Origin: Bacteroidota bacterium
GTDB lineage: Bacteria > Bacteroidota > Bacteroidia > AKYH767-A > 2013-40CM-41-45
Assembly (NCBI GenBank): GCA_016720935.1
Contig: JADKJP010000006.1
Span: 434,001-498,000, forward strand
Direction of reading: 5' to 3'
DNA length: 64,000 nucleotides
Below the pieces are notes generated by a model. It saw only the letters and a program-made list of their open reading frames with translations, did no database searches and was not told where the DNA came from. Shown in pieces: positions 56,231 through 64,000 of the stretch (position 1 is the first letter of the stretch; every line of letters begins with the position of its first letter). Made by a program: the position numbers and the translations under genes.

Positions 56231-57186
56231 GGTTTTACATTCTTGTCATAATAATCATTATAAGGCTTAGAGTAATATTCCCTATATGTTTGACCGGGTG
56301 CGGTACTGGGATGTTCTCCGTCAGCGAATATATCCGCAATCTCCTGACGTGATTTTTCTCTGTCACCGTTAACCTCGTAATCATCGTATGCTTTTTGATA
56401 ATCATCCGATTTGGATCCGGCAATACCGATATCATCACCTCCATTTGTATTAATCTCATCCCTAACCTGTGCATTAGTGAGAGTGGCTTCACCTTCATCC
56501 TTCAAACCCGAATTTGCATTTTTACTTGCATAATCTGCCTTGGAAAGTTTACCGGGTGGAACGTATGGATCAGGAGTATACATTGCGTGTCCTGATTCAT
56601 GTGCGAGAGACTGGGTCATTTGTACTCCGTCAGTATTGTTGGGGTCCAATACTATTTCTGATTTCGTGCGGTCGGCAAATGTGCCTTTACCGGGAGTGCC
56701 ATATTTAAAAACCCATCCTTTACTTTGTAATGAAACCAAATTGTTGGCAAGGGTCGGGGACATTAAAACCAATTCCTGAACTTTTGGATTTGCCAGAGGG
56801 TTAGGTGGATTGTTGATCGCATCCATAAGCATGGCAATCAATACAGGTAAAATGGCCGGTGGAATCGAAGCAGCGCCAGGTCCCATTTCGCCGATCATTA
56901 CAGTTGGAAGTCCGACAACAATAGATCCGCCGTGTGCAGTCATATCACCCATTCGGGCCGCTGGCTGTTTACCGATCATTACTCCCATACTACCGAGAAT
57001 GATACTGTCAGGAGGACCTGTGCAAACGCACATACTTCCCATCGTTGCGGCAAAAACTCCTCCGATCATCACATTTGGTTTTCCCGGTGGCATAATTGGT
57101 CCGCCAACATGAGGAATTGGAGGAACTCCGGGTGTAACCATTGGGCATACATGCATATCTCCTACCCGTGCAGCTGGTTTTCCCAT
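56227..57186 (-). CDS. PAAR-tipped zinc metallopeptidase, putative T6SS effector
   Basis: 319 residues. Residues 1-105 are a PAAR-type tip (GKPAARVGDMHVCPMV, HVGGPIMPPGKPNVMIGG, GKQPAARMGDMTAHGG), which caps the VgrG spike. The rest is a toxin domain with HESGH (H196, E197, H200; the HExxH zinc motif) and a later acidic patch LKDEGEA (about 228-234) that could give the third ligand, then VRDEI and RQEIADIFADGEH. No signal peptide. It follows two tssD genes and is coupled to the 175-residue exported protein. A peptidase acting on cell-envelope or periplasmic targets is the best guess. Confidence 0.75.
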   Translation of the reverse strand: MGKPAARVGDMHVCPMVTPGVPPIPHVGGPIMPPGKPNVMIGGVFAATMGSMCVCTGPPDSIILGSMGVMIGKQPAARMGDMTAHGGSIVVGLPTVMIGEMGPGAASIPPAILPVLIAMLMDAINNPPNPLANPKVQELVLMSPTLANNLVSLQSKGWVFKYGTPGKGTFADRTKSEIVLDPNNTDGVQMTQSLAHESGHAMYTPDPYVPPGKLSKADYASKNANSGLKDEGEATLTNAQVRDEINTNGGDDIGIAGSKSDDYQKAYDDYEVNGDREKSRQEIADIFADGEHPSTAPGQTYREYYSKPYNDYYDKNVKP

Positions 57187-57243
57187 GGTAAAAAAATTAA
57201 GAGTTATGATTTAGAAATTAATATTCGAAAAGGAGAATTTAAT

Positions 57244-57287
57244 AAAGGTTGATCCCTGAACTTACGGGTTCAGATGATTCACCTTTT
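57244..57287. terminator. Imperfect hairpin between tssD and PAAR gene
   Basis: AAAGGT and CTGAAC on one side pair with GTTCAG and ACCTTT on the other, with internal mismatches and A/T tails on both strands. It may end part of the tssD transcription and so lower expression of the effector genes relative to the tube protein. Confidence 0.5.
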
Positions 57288-57292
57288 TTATA

Positions 57293-57682
57293 TCAGATCG
57301 GCCATTCGTTTTTGTGTTCCGCGTCGCCAACCTTGAGTTCTTTCGCGGAGATTACAAAGTGCTGACTCATTGGATTATCACCCATGTTGGTGAATGTCTC
57401 AGAGTAATTTACGATGTAACCGTTTTTGAAGGAAACTTCTTTCATTTTCTGTTCGCTGTCGCGTTTGAAAAAAGTAATCTTTCCGTCTTTGTGTTTGAAA
57501 GCATCCATCATCCAGGCTGCAAGGCCTGCATCTTCTGTGGATTCAACTTCCAGCTGGATGGTTCCGCCACGAACTTCTGAAGAAGGACGACCGGTTTTGT
57601 CTACATCCTGTTGCAAGGAATAAGAGCAATGAAATACACGATAATCTTTACCGTCTACTGTGAATTTGGCTTTGAATGACAT
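57293..57682 (-). CDS. tssD: T6SS tube protein TssD (Hcp), copy 2
   Basis: 129 residues. MSFKAKFTVDGKDYRVFHCS, SSEVRGGTIQLEVEST, AAWMMDAFKHKDGKITFFKR and the end AEHKNEWPI define the TssD family tube subunit. It is a tandem duplicate of the gene at 57734, 51 bases downstream in the same direction; by eye 109 of 129 residues are identical, and the differences cluster at about 44-55 and 95-110. Confidence 0.92.
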   Translation of the reverse strand: MSFKAKFTVDGKDYRVFHCSYSLQQDVDKTGRPSSEVRGGTIQLEVESTEDAGLAAWMMDAFKHKDGKITFFKRDSEQKMKEVSFKNGYIVNYSETFTNMGDNPMSQHFVISAKELKVGDAEHKNEWPI

Positions 57683-57733
57683 GGTTTTTGGTTTTTAGAA
57701 TTAGAAAATTATTGAAGTGTTTGGATCGGGAAA

Positions 57734-58123
57734 TCAGATTGGCCATTCGTTTTTGTGTTCCGCATCAGCAACTTTGAGATCTTTAGCAGAGATCACCAGG
57801 TGTTCGCTCATCGGGTTTTCTCCGTGATTCGTGAAAGCTTCAGTGTAAGAAACAAGGTAGCCGTTTTTAAAACTGATCTCTTTCATTTTTTGTTCGCTGT
57901 CGCGTTTGTAGAAAGTGATCGTACCATCTTTGTGTTTAAACGCATCCATCATCCAGGCAGCGTGCGCTGAACTGTCTGTGGATTCAAGTTCCAGTTGAAC
58001 AGTACCACCGCGAACTTCTGAAGAAGGGCGACCGGTTTTGTCAACATCCTGTTGCAATGAATAAGAGCAATGAAATACGCGGTAATCTTTACCGTCTACT
58101 GTGAATTTTGCTTTGAATGACAT
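57734..58123 (-). CDS. tssD: T6SS tube protein TssD (Hcp), copy 1
   Basis: 129 residues, the first gene of the payload operon. Same family marks as its tandem partner (FKAKFTVDGKDYRVFHCSYS, KHKDGTITFYKR, HLVISAKDLKVADAEHKNEW). It carries the promoter with the shared box at 58171-58224. Two adjacent near-identical tube genes suggest high demand for tube protein or tubes of mixed composition. Confidence 0.92.
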   Translation of the reverse strand: MSFKAKFTVDGKDYRVFHCSYSLQQDVDKTGRPSSEVRGGTVQLELESTDSSAHAAWMMDAFKHKDGTITFYKRDSEQKMKEISFKNGYLVSYTEAFTNHGENPMSEHLVISAKDLKVADAEHKNEWPI

Positions 58124-58170
58124 GGTTTTAATTTTTAAAGGGTGATTATTGATGTTTGAATTTGATAGAT

Positions 58171-58224
58171 CAAATGTACAGCCCGGAGAGGGGGGGTGTC
58201 AACTACCTAAACGGGTGGAATATT
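58171..58224 (-). promoter_or_regulatory. tssD1 promoter with conserved upstream box
   Basis: Minus strand: box at 58224-58198 with core CCACCCGTTTAGGTAG then GTTGAC (-33 TTG 58202-58200), 21 bases including a C7 run, then TACATTTG (58178-58171), an exact TAnnTTTG. A perfect TTTGAT-AG-ATCAAA repeat overlaps the -7 (58161-58174). The ATG is 48 bases beyond the -7. The rest of the gap to 58394 holds nothing I recognise. Confidence 0.7.
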
Positions 58225-58393
58225 TTTGTTTGGATTCCCGGGATTTAAAATTATTCCTAGGCTGAACCTGATTCAATAATTTCAAGATTTGCCCGAAGGC
58301 ACAGGTCGAATTAAAAGCGTTTCAAGGTCAATCAGGAATAATTATTTAAAGGGGGTTTCAGGATGATGAATCAGCGTGTGATACTGGAGGAAA

Positions 58394-58428
58394 ATCCGGC
58401 CGGTCAGAACCTATCTGACCGGCCGGAT
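58394..58428 (-). terminator. Terminator of tssB-tssC
   Basis: A perfect 14-bp GC-rich stem (58394-58407 with 58415-58428, arm ATCCGGCCGGTCAG) around a 7-nt loop. On the minus strand it ends in ATTTT. It begins 29 bases after the tssC stop. Confidence 0.85.
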
Positions 58429-58456
58429 ACTATTTTGAAAATACATTAAAGCTTTA

Positions 58457-59836
58457 TCAGGCTTTATCGTATTTAGCAGTCCATTCCGCTGAATTAGGAT
58501 CATCGCCTTTCTGACCATCCATTTTAATCATGAAGTTCTTCGCAGGGAAGTATGGCGTCATGTGAATATCCAGATAGATACGATCCTTTTGCTGAGGATC
58601 CTGTTCGAAACGCATGATCTTGAACGATTCAATCAATTTATCCGGACCGGTTACACTGTCCAGAAATTTGATGATCTGTGAACGAAGATCTTTCTCCGCT
58701 TTTGAATTCCAGTTTTCAAATGCACGGCGGTTCAGGAAGTCAATGAGCACCTTGGTGATGTAGTCGAATACACGCACTACAGAATAGGTTTGTAAACCGA
58801 GGTTATCTCCGTTGAAAAGTGTCTTCGCGGAGAACGCCATTACTTTACCATATTCATTTACCATTGGAACCAATCCGAGTTTTTCCAGGTTGGCGATTTC
58901 ACTTTTCTTCAGATCAAAAGCTACACCATCCACCTCATTCATACCACCGTGTTTTTTACCGGCTGTTACCTGAGACATCAATGTAGTATACATTTTACCT
59001 GCCAGCGCACCGGAAGGAGGAACGTACAAATCTTCGTCTTCTCCAACATCCTGGAATTTACCGCGACCAACCAGCCAGTTGCAGGCCATCATCACATTCG
59101 AACGGTAAACATCACCACCGGTGAGATTAGCCGATTCAAAAAGTTCCATGACATCATCCGGATTATCCAGATGCTGAAAATCGGTTACCAGCATGACTTT
59201 GTTTTCATGGGCAAGTTTCGCCCATTTTTCAACCACTTTATTTGAGCCCAGGTAACCGGGTAACAACAAAATAGAGTAGTTGTCACGCAAATCCAGACGG
59301 TCGTAATTCGCTTTTAATTCTCCATTGACAGCATCGATGAAACGTGGATTGTCAAGGTCTTTCAGTTGCTCCGGATCGGCATTCATGATCGTGACATTTT
59401 TCAATTTGTCACTCTCTGTATTCTTATAAAATAATGCGACTGAGCGATAGGAACGTTCAAGATCACGCGTTGCTTCAACCGATTTGAGAAGGTTTTTCTT
59501 CAAAAGAGCTGCAGCGGAATCGGATTTCTGCTGAGCCTGATCAACTGCAGCGGAAATATTATCACTGTTTTGGAGCAAGTCAGCCCAAAGTTGTAGTGAT
59601 TTTTTAATGGATTCGCGCTCTTGTTTTTTGTCGGATTCAGTAAGGAAGATTTTTTTCCTTGCTTTCCGTTCGGGGTTCATGTTCTGAACTCCGTCAATGA
59701 CTGCTTCGAGTATATCAAATCCACCGAATTTGGCCAGTTTATTAGAGCTTTCTTCAAGGACTTGTGCCGGGTTCGCTACGCGTTCTCTTTCTTTCGCCTG
59801 GCCCTGTGATTGCTGTTGTTGTTGTGATTCTTCCAT
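58457..59836 (-). CDS. tssC: T6SS contractile sheath large subunit TssC
   Basis: 459 residues, the VipB/TssC family. The N-terminus is Gln-rich and charged (EESQQQQQSQGQAKERE). The core has LRDNYSILLLPGYLGSNKVV, NVMMACNWLVGRGKF, EDLYVPPSGALAGKMYTTLM, EKLGLVPMVNEYGKVMAFSA and RVFDYITKVLIDFLNRRAFE, which follow the family order. With TssB it forms the sheath that contracts and drives the tube. It follows tssB by 51 bases and ends at the strong terminator. Confidence 0.92.
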   Translation of the reverse strand: MEESQQQQQSQGQAKERERVANPAQVLEESSNKLAKFGGFDILEAVIDGVQNMNPERKARKKIFLTESDKKQERESIKKSLQLWADLLQNSDNISAAVDQAQQKSDSAAALLKKNLLKSVEATRDLERSYRSVALFYKNTESDKLKNVTIMNADPEQLKDLDNPRFIDAVNGELKANYDRLDLRDNYSILLLPGYLGSNKVVEKWAKLAHENKVMLVTDFQHLDNPDDVMELFESANLTGGDVYRSNVMMACNWLVGRGKFQDVGEDEDLYVPPSGALAGKMYTTLMSQVTAGKKHGGMNEVDGVAFDLKKSEIANLEKLGLVPMVNEYGKVMAFSAKTLFNGDNLGLQTYSVVRVFDYITKVLIDFLNRRAFENWNSKAEKDLRSQIIKFLDSVTGPDKLIESFKIMRFEQDPQQKDRIYLDIHMTPYFPAKNFMIKMDGQKGDDPNSAEWTAKYDKA

Positions 59837-59887
59837 GTTGTTCTTAATTGGTTGAATAAAATTTAAAATACTAAATCAACGATTGAA

Positions 59888-60334
59888 TTATTTAGCGTCT
59901 TCAATTTCCTGGATCAAAGCAAGCAATGCACCTACAAAAGCGCCTTTAGTATCCGGATTTTCAAGGATGGTTTTGAGCGATTTGTTGGATTTCAATTGCT
60001 TGATAATCTTCATGTATTGATCCTGCTTCTGATTCAGATCCTGAAGAAATTGGTTTTGGTTGGTAATTCCTTTTGTACCGAAATCCCCAAGATTGGAAAA
60101 TGATAATGCTTCGTTAGTACTACTGCCATCTTCTTTTTCCAGTTCAACTTCAACCTTTGGCTTAAAATGAGCAAAGACTTCATCAACATTTTTTAAATCA
60201 TAAACCATTTCAGGTTTTACCGGTGCTTCGTCGGTTAATTTCTCTACAACAAGTGTTCGGTTTTTTGGGATGTCCGCAATTGCCTCGCTGGCATCGGGCC
60301 GTATTTCATTGCCCCCAATTCCATAGTTAAACAT
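59888..60334 (-). CDS. tssB: T6SS contractile sheath small subunit TssB
   Basis: 148 residues from ATG 60334; a TTG start 27 bases earlier is in frame but lies on the -7 box and so would be at the transcription start. Family signs are NYGIGGNEIRPDASE, PKNRTLVVEKLTDEAPVKPE, NVDEVFAHFKPKVEVELE and ENPDTKGAFVGALLALIQEI. It pairs with TssC to form the sheath. First gene of the tssBC operon. Confidence 0.9.
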   Translation of the reverse strand: MFNYGIGGNEIRPDASEAIADIPKNRTLVVEKLTDEAPVKPEMVYDLKNVDEVFAHFKPKVEVELEKEDGSSTNEALSFSNLGDFGTKGITNQNQFLQDLNQKQDQYMKIIKQLKSNKSLKTILENPDTKGAFVGALLALIQEIEDAK

Positions 60335-60358
60335 AGTTTTAAAAGTTTGAGTTTGGAA

Positions 60359-60423
60359 CAAATATACAAGTTTTGAGATTCAATCCAAATCAATTTCATC
60401 GTCAGAAAGGCCTTTTCCGGCCT
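60359..60423 (-). promoter_or_regulatory. tssBC promoter with upstream inverted repeat
   Basis: Minus strand: TTTG (60389-60386), 19 bases, TATATTTG (60366-60359), an exact match to the Bacteroidota consensus, 24 bases before the tssB ATG. Further upstream AGGCC-N6-GGCCT (60408-60423) forms an inverted repeat about 20 bases beyond the -33. The tssD box is not seen here. Confidence 0.65.
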
Positions 60424-60797
60424 GAATTTCAAGGGAAATTGAATACATAAGCCAATGCTCGGAAAATCTGAGAATTTAGAATATGCAAGGAATCAATAGC
60501 TCACCTGCCAGGGAAAGCGATGCCTTGGGTAACATCCAGTTGTTGTTCAAAATTTCTTTCCTTGCAACACATTTCCTCTGAGAGTACCATTTACCTTATA
60601 TTGAAAGCCTCCATCAACGTCATCTCATCAAAAAAATCATCTAATCATAGTCCGGGTTTGAAAATTTCAGTCTTATGATTAACTTGGTCGCTAATTAAAA
60701 CTTGGATTCCTTTTCTGATTGACTTCCCCTTCCCGAAGAAAGAAATCGGAGGAATATGTTCATTTATACCTGATTCAATTTAAACTAAAAAATTTTT
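60424..60797. other. Rest of the divergent tssB-clpV gap
   Basis: About 370 bases with no credible gene. I found no consensus promoter for clpV and no copy of the tssD box. Confidence 0.4.
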
Positions 60798-63302
60798 ATG
60801 GCTGATGTGATTAATTATTCAGAGGATCTGAAAAAAGCTGTTCGTATTGCACAATCTGTAGCGAAGGAATTTTCCAACCAGAATTTCTCCGCTCCACATT
60901 TATTAAAAGCTTTATTGCACAAGGATGTCGGTCTGCAACCGCTGCTCGAGAGCATGGACAAAGACATCTATTTTCTTGAAGAATGGGCAGAAGTTCGACT
61001 GGAAACGTTTCCAAAAGCCGGCAAGGTTACCGAGGACCCATCCGGCGATGATAAAATCTCAACCCTGATGGACGAAGCGGATTCTATCCGTTTGAAATTG
61101 TCCAAAGATGAAATTGACGCGACCTGCGCTCTTGCTGCATTGAGTATTCCCGGTCTCGGATTTTCTTATGATCAGCTGAAAACATTCCCGATGACGCACC
61201 ATGAAATCATGACGCGGCTTCTTGAAAATGTTACACTGAAGCAGGCAGTGTCCGGTTCCGGTAATGCCGCAAATGCATCCGGTGGAAATCAGGGCGCAAA
61301 AGGTTCCGGATCAGCCTTGCTTAAATACTGTGTCGATAAAACAGAATTGGCCCGCGAAGGAAAAATTGACTCCATTGTCGGCCGCGAACGCGAAACACGT
61401 ATGGTAGCGGAAATTCTTGGACGTCGTTCTAAACCAAATGTCATCATCTCCGGTGAGCCCGGCGTTGGTAAGACGGCTCTTGTGGATGGATTCGCATTGA
61501 GTATCATCAACAATCAGGTGCCTGATAATTTCAAGAACGCGAAAATATTTGAACTTGATTTCGGAGCACTCGTTGCCGGTGCTTCTTACAAAGGAGAAGT
61601 AGAAGATCGCTTAAAGAATATTGTCAAGGAAATTAAACAATTTGAAAGAGCAATCTTATTCATCGACGAAATTCATATGTTGCTGGATAAAAATGGCGGA
61701 GCCGCCGGTTCTTCCAATATCCTCAAACCTGAACTTGCAAGAGGTGAGCTCACCATTATCGGAGCAACCACGAATGATGAATACAGAAAATTCATTGAAG
61801 CCGATGAAGCTTTCAATCGTCGCTTTGAATTATTGCGCATTGAGGAGCCGGATGAAAAGACATGTCGAAAAATGCTGTCGACCATCATTCCTTACTATGA
61901 AGAACACCACGGAATAAAATTGGCTCCGGATGCTATCCCGGAAGCCATTAAACTGGCTAAACGTTATATCAAAGAACGTCGCTTGCCTGATGCCGCGATT
62001 GATCTCATCGATCGCACAATGGCTGTAGTAAAGATGACCGGAGCAACTTCAAAAGAAGAGGTTGTCGCCTTGCATGCCGGACTGGAAGAACTCCTCGCGA
62101 AACGCGAAGAATTAAAACCCGGCGAACTGGGAATGGAATTGAAATGGTTTTATACCCAGGCGAAAAACAGAATCTCCCATGTCCTCTTCAGTCAGCTCGA
62201 AGAAGAAAAAGACATTGACAAGTTTGATACGGATGAGGAGATCATCACCTACATCCGCAGTGTATTGCTTCGTTTGCAGGAACTCGCCGAGATCAAAAAA
62301 GAAATCGTAGACAAAGGAGATATTGCTTCTGTCGTTGCGCACAAGACCGGCATTCCGATGGGAAAACTTCAATCCCAGGAGAAAGAGAAGTTGATGAATA
62401 TGGAGGGCATCCTCAAAAGTCGTGTGGTCGGACAAGATCACGCTGTGAAAGCAGTGGCGGAAGCGATCCTCGAATCAAGAAGCGGATTGAGCAAGCCTGG
62501 CCAGCCAATCGGTTCATTCTTCCTCCTCGGACCAACAGGAACAGGAAAAACAGAACTTGCTAAATCACTCGCCGAATTTATGTTCATGGATGAGAATTCC
62601 CTGATTCGTTTCGATATGAGTGAATTTAAAGAAGAACACTCCGCGGCATTACTTTATGGAGCGCCTCCCGGATATGTAGGGTACGAAGAAGGAGGGATGC
62701 TGGTGAATAAAATCAGACAACAACCCTACGCAGTTGTCCTCTTTGATGAAATAGAAAAAGCACATACATCGGTATTCGATCTTTTCCTTCAGATTCTGGA
62801 CGAAGGAAAACTTCATGACAGATTGGGTAAAGAGGGCGATTTTTCAAATTCTGTAATTCTGTTTACCTCTAACATAGGAAGCGATTTTATTGTCGATAAA
62901 ATCAACAAAGGACAAATCCCGGGAACGAATGAGATGATGGATATTATGGGCAAATATTTCCGCCCGGAATTTCTTGCCCGTCTTACTGAAATAGTACCCT
63001 TCGCTCCAATCTCAGAAGGTATCGTGTTGAACATCTTTAATATTCAGCTCAAGAGTCTTCTGGATCCGCTCACCAAACAAGGTATTGCTTTCACCATGAC
63101 GGATAAGGCAAGAGAGTTTCTCGCTAAATCAGGCTTTACACCAAAATATGGTGCCCGGCCGATTAAAGGTGTAATCCGCAATCAACTGCGCAGACCAATT
63201 TCAAAAATGATTATCTCCGGTCAGGTTGGAAAAGGAGATACCATTACACTTGATATCAATGATCAAAATGAATTGCTTTGGGCGATCAATGGTAAAAGCT
63301 GA
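60798..63302 (+). CDS. clpV: T6SS AAA+ ATPase ClpV (TssH)
   Basis: 834 residues, ClpB/ClpV type. An N-terminal Clp_N-like domain (about 1-145: SEDLKKAVRIAQSVAKEF, SAPHLLKALLHKDVGL) and a Gly/Ser/Ala-rich linker precede NBD1 with Walker A GEPGVGKT (219-226) and Walker B ILFIDEIHML. A middle helical region is shorter than in ClpB. NBD2 has Walker A GPTGTGKT (578-585) and VVLFDEIEKAH. The C-terminus has the D2-small domain (KYGARPIKGVIRNQLRRPIS). It takes apart contracted TssBC sheath. Faces away from tssB and is closed by a strong hairpin. Confidence 0.93.
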   Translation: MADVINYSEDLKKAVRIAQSVAKEFSNQNFSAPHLLKALLHKDVGLQPLLESMDKDIYFLEEWAEVRLETFPKAGKVTEDPSGDDKISTLMDEADSIRLKLSKDEIDATCALAALSIPGLGFSYDQLKTFPMTHHEIMTRLLENVTLKQAVSGSGNAANASGGNQGAKGSGSALLKYCVDKTELAREGKIDSIVGRERETRMVAEILGRRSKPNVIISGEPGVGKTALVDGFALSIINNQVPDNFKNAKIFELDFGALVAGASYKGEVEDRLKNIVKEIKQFERAILFIDEIHMLLDKNGGAAGSSNILKPELARGELTIIGATTNDEYRKFIEADEAFNRRFELLRIEEPDEKTCRKMLSTIIPYYEEHHGIKLAPDAIPEAIKLAKRYIKERRLPDAAIDLIDRTMAVVKMTGATSKEEVVALHAGLEELLAKREELKPGELGMELKWFYTQAKNRISHVLFSQLEEEKDIDKFDTDEEIITYIRSVLLRLQELAEIKKEIVDKGDIASVVAHKTGIPMGKLQSQEKEKLMNMEGILKSRVVGQDHAVKAVAEAILESRSGLSKPGQPIGSFFLLGPTGTGKTELAKSLAEFMFMDENSLIRFDMSEFKEEHSAALLYGAPPGYVGYEEGGMLVNKIRQQPYAVVLFDEIEKAHTSVFDLFLQILDEGKLHDRLGKEGDFSNSVILFTSNIGSDFIVDKINKGQIPGTNEMMDIMGKYFRPEFLARLTEIVPFAPISEGIVLNIFNIQLKSLLDPLTKQGIAFTMTDKAREFLAKSGFTPKYGARPIKGVIRNQLRRPISKMIISGQVGKGDTITLDINDQNELLWAINGKS

Positions 63303-63318
63303 TAGAAACTATAGAGAA

Positions 63319-63351
63319 AAAAAATGCCCCGCTGTCGGGGCATTTTTTTTG
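63319..63351. terminator. Bidirectional terminator between clpV and tssO
   Basis: AATGCCCCG pairs with CGGGGCATT around CTGT, flanked by A8 and T8. It lies 17 bases after the clpV stop and 9 bases before the tssO stop, and can act on both strands. Confidence 0.9.
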
Positions 63352-63359
63352 AACTGAAA

Positions 63360-63875
63360 CTATTCAAGAGGCTTTTTCTTTTGACATTCGATCAGGTCTT
63401 TCTGTAATTCTTTATTTTCCCTGTCAAGTTTATCATTTTCAAGTTTCGTTACATCGAATTCATTCGCTTTCGGTTTGGCAGTTTTAAATTCAGAATATAA
63501 ATCAAGAAAAGCTGTTGTTACTGTGGCAAACCTTGAGTACACGCTGTTCTTGAGAATTGAATCTTCGGATACCTTTACAGAAAATTGAGACACCTTTGTA
63601 TTTGCAGTACCATACTTTGTATCCATTCCCGCAGGATCTTTAATGTTCAAAAGTGTTATGGCGCTCAATACACTATCTGCCATGCTGATATATTTATCAT
63701 TGGCTTCCAGCTGTTTCTTCAGATTTGCATTTTCATCAATCAAAAGCCGATTGTGTTCCTTTGGATTTGCGAAATCAAAGTAGGTTACCGCGACAACAAG
63801 CCCGACTGTAACAAGGAAAAATGCCAGGAAGATGAAAAACTGCTTCATTCTGTCCTGTGAATTCAAAGGTTTCAT
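63360..63875 (-). CDS. tssO: T6SS membrane protein TssO
   Basis: 171 residues: short cytoplasmic start (MKPLNSQDRMKQ), one membrane span (FFIFLAFFLVTVGLVVAVTY), then a long charged helical domain with coiled-coil pattern (ENANLKKQLEAN, NDKLDRENKELQKDLIECQK). Start and plan fit TssO, a membrane-complex part specific to the Bacteroidota T6SS, which lacks TssJLM. It follows the partial gene at the right edge by 34 bases. Confidence 0.8.
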   Translation of the reverse strand: MKPLNSQDRMKQFFIFLAFFLVTVGLVVAVTYFDFANPKEHNRLLIDENANLKKQLEANDKYISMADSVLSAITLLNIKDPAGMDTKYGTANTKVSQFSVKVSEDSILKNSVYSRFATVTTAFLDLYSEFKTAKPKANEFDVTKLENDKLDRENKELQKDLIECQKKKPLE

Positions 63876-63909
63876 AGATTCTTCTTAATTTATAACTACA
63901 ATCAGAAAA

Positions 63910-64000
63910 TTAGTCGGCAAGAAAACTCCAGCCTTTTTGTTTTGGTTTTTCTTCCTCTTTTTTATTCGTCTCCGCTTCGACAATTCGTTCACGAACGAAT
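63910..64000 (-). CDS. C-terminal end of a T6SS-operon gene (partial)
   Basis: An open frame enters from the right edge and stops at TAA (63912-63910): 30 residues, very charged (RIVEAETNKKEEEKPKQKGW, then SFLAD). It lies 34 bases before tssO in the same direction, so it belongs to the same operon. Such a tail would fit a membrane component such as TssN, but the part seen is too short to name. Confidence 0.5.
   Translation of the reverse strand, partial: FVRERIVEAETNKKEEEKPKQKGWSFLAD

Overview
The window looks like a chromosomal segment of a Bacteroidota bacterium. The evidence is several secreted proteins with a type IX secretion (T9SS) type-A sorting tail, PKD and SprB-like adhesin modules, LytS/LytR and AraC-type regulators, promoters of the TTTG-N19-21-TAnnTTTG kind, and a type VI secretion system (T6SS) of the Bacteroidota subtype iii (TssD-type Hcp, TssO). 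No genus can be named from sequence alone.

Layout. 1-156 is the tail of a T9SS cargo gene. 294-712 carries tRNA-Gly(GCC) and tRNA-Leu(UAA) among short repeats, including a perfect 68-bp palindrome directly after tRNA-Leu. 1247-4624 is a minus-strand signalling operon (AraC-type regulator, hybrid PAS histidine kinase, single-domain response regulator). 5057-21483 holds secreted proteins (an Asp-box protein, two multidomain giants, a sugar-dehydrogenase-like protein, a propeller-like T9SS protein) and a 2-oxoacid:acceptor oxidoreductase pair. 22115-25838 is a LytS/LytR pair. 26371-37743 encodes a 3790-residue secreted protein with seven Cys-rich tandem units. 38008-45430 holds a CAP lipoprotein, an acetyltransferase-like gene, a di-haem peroxidase, outer-membrane-type genes and a second sugar-dehydrogenase-like T9SS protein.

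45742 to the right edge is a T6SS locus: tssE-tssF-tssG (+), a LuxR-type response regulator (-), a minus-strand payload block, tssB-tssC (-), clpV (+), tssO and the end of another gene (-). The payload block has three tssD genes, vgrG and four putative effectors: a PAAR-metallopeptidase, a NucA/NucB-like DNase, a pesticin-like lysozyme and an unclassified VgrG-linked membrane protein. TssK, TssN, TssP, TssQ and TssR are not seen and may lie beyond the right edge.

Main points of interest: (i) both tssD promoters carry the same 27-nt box (24 of 27 identical) at the same place relative to -33/-7, suggesting a dedicated activator site; (ii) four different T6SS payload candidates in 7 kb; (iii) a 185-200 residue C-terminal module with paired dockerin-like loops shared by three large secreted proteins in place of the T9SS tail; (iv) seven 171-codon tandem units that keep protein sequence while differing at synonymous sites; (v) six one-base deletions in A/T runs that break three otherwise intact genes, which looks more like consensus error than decay.
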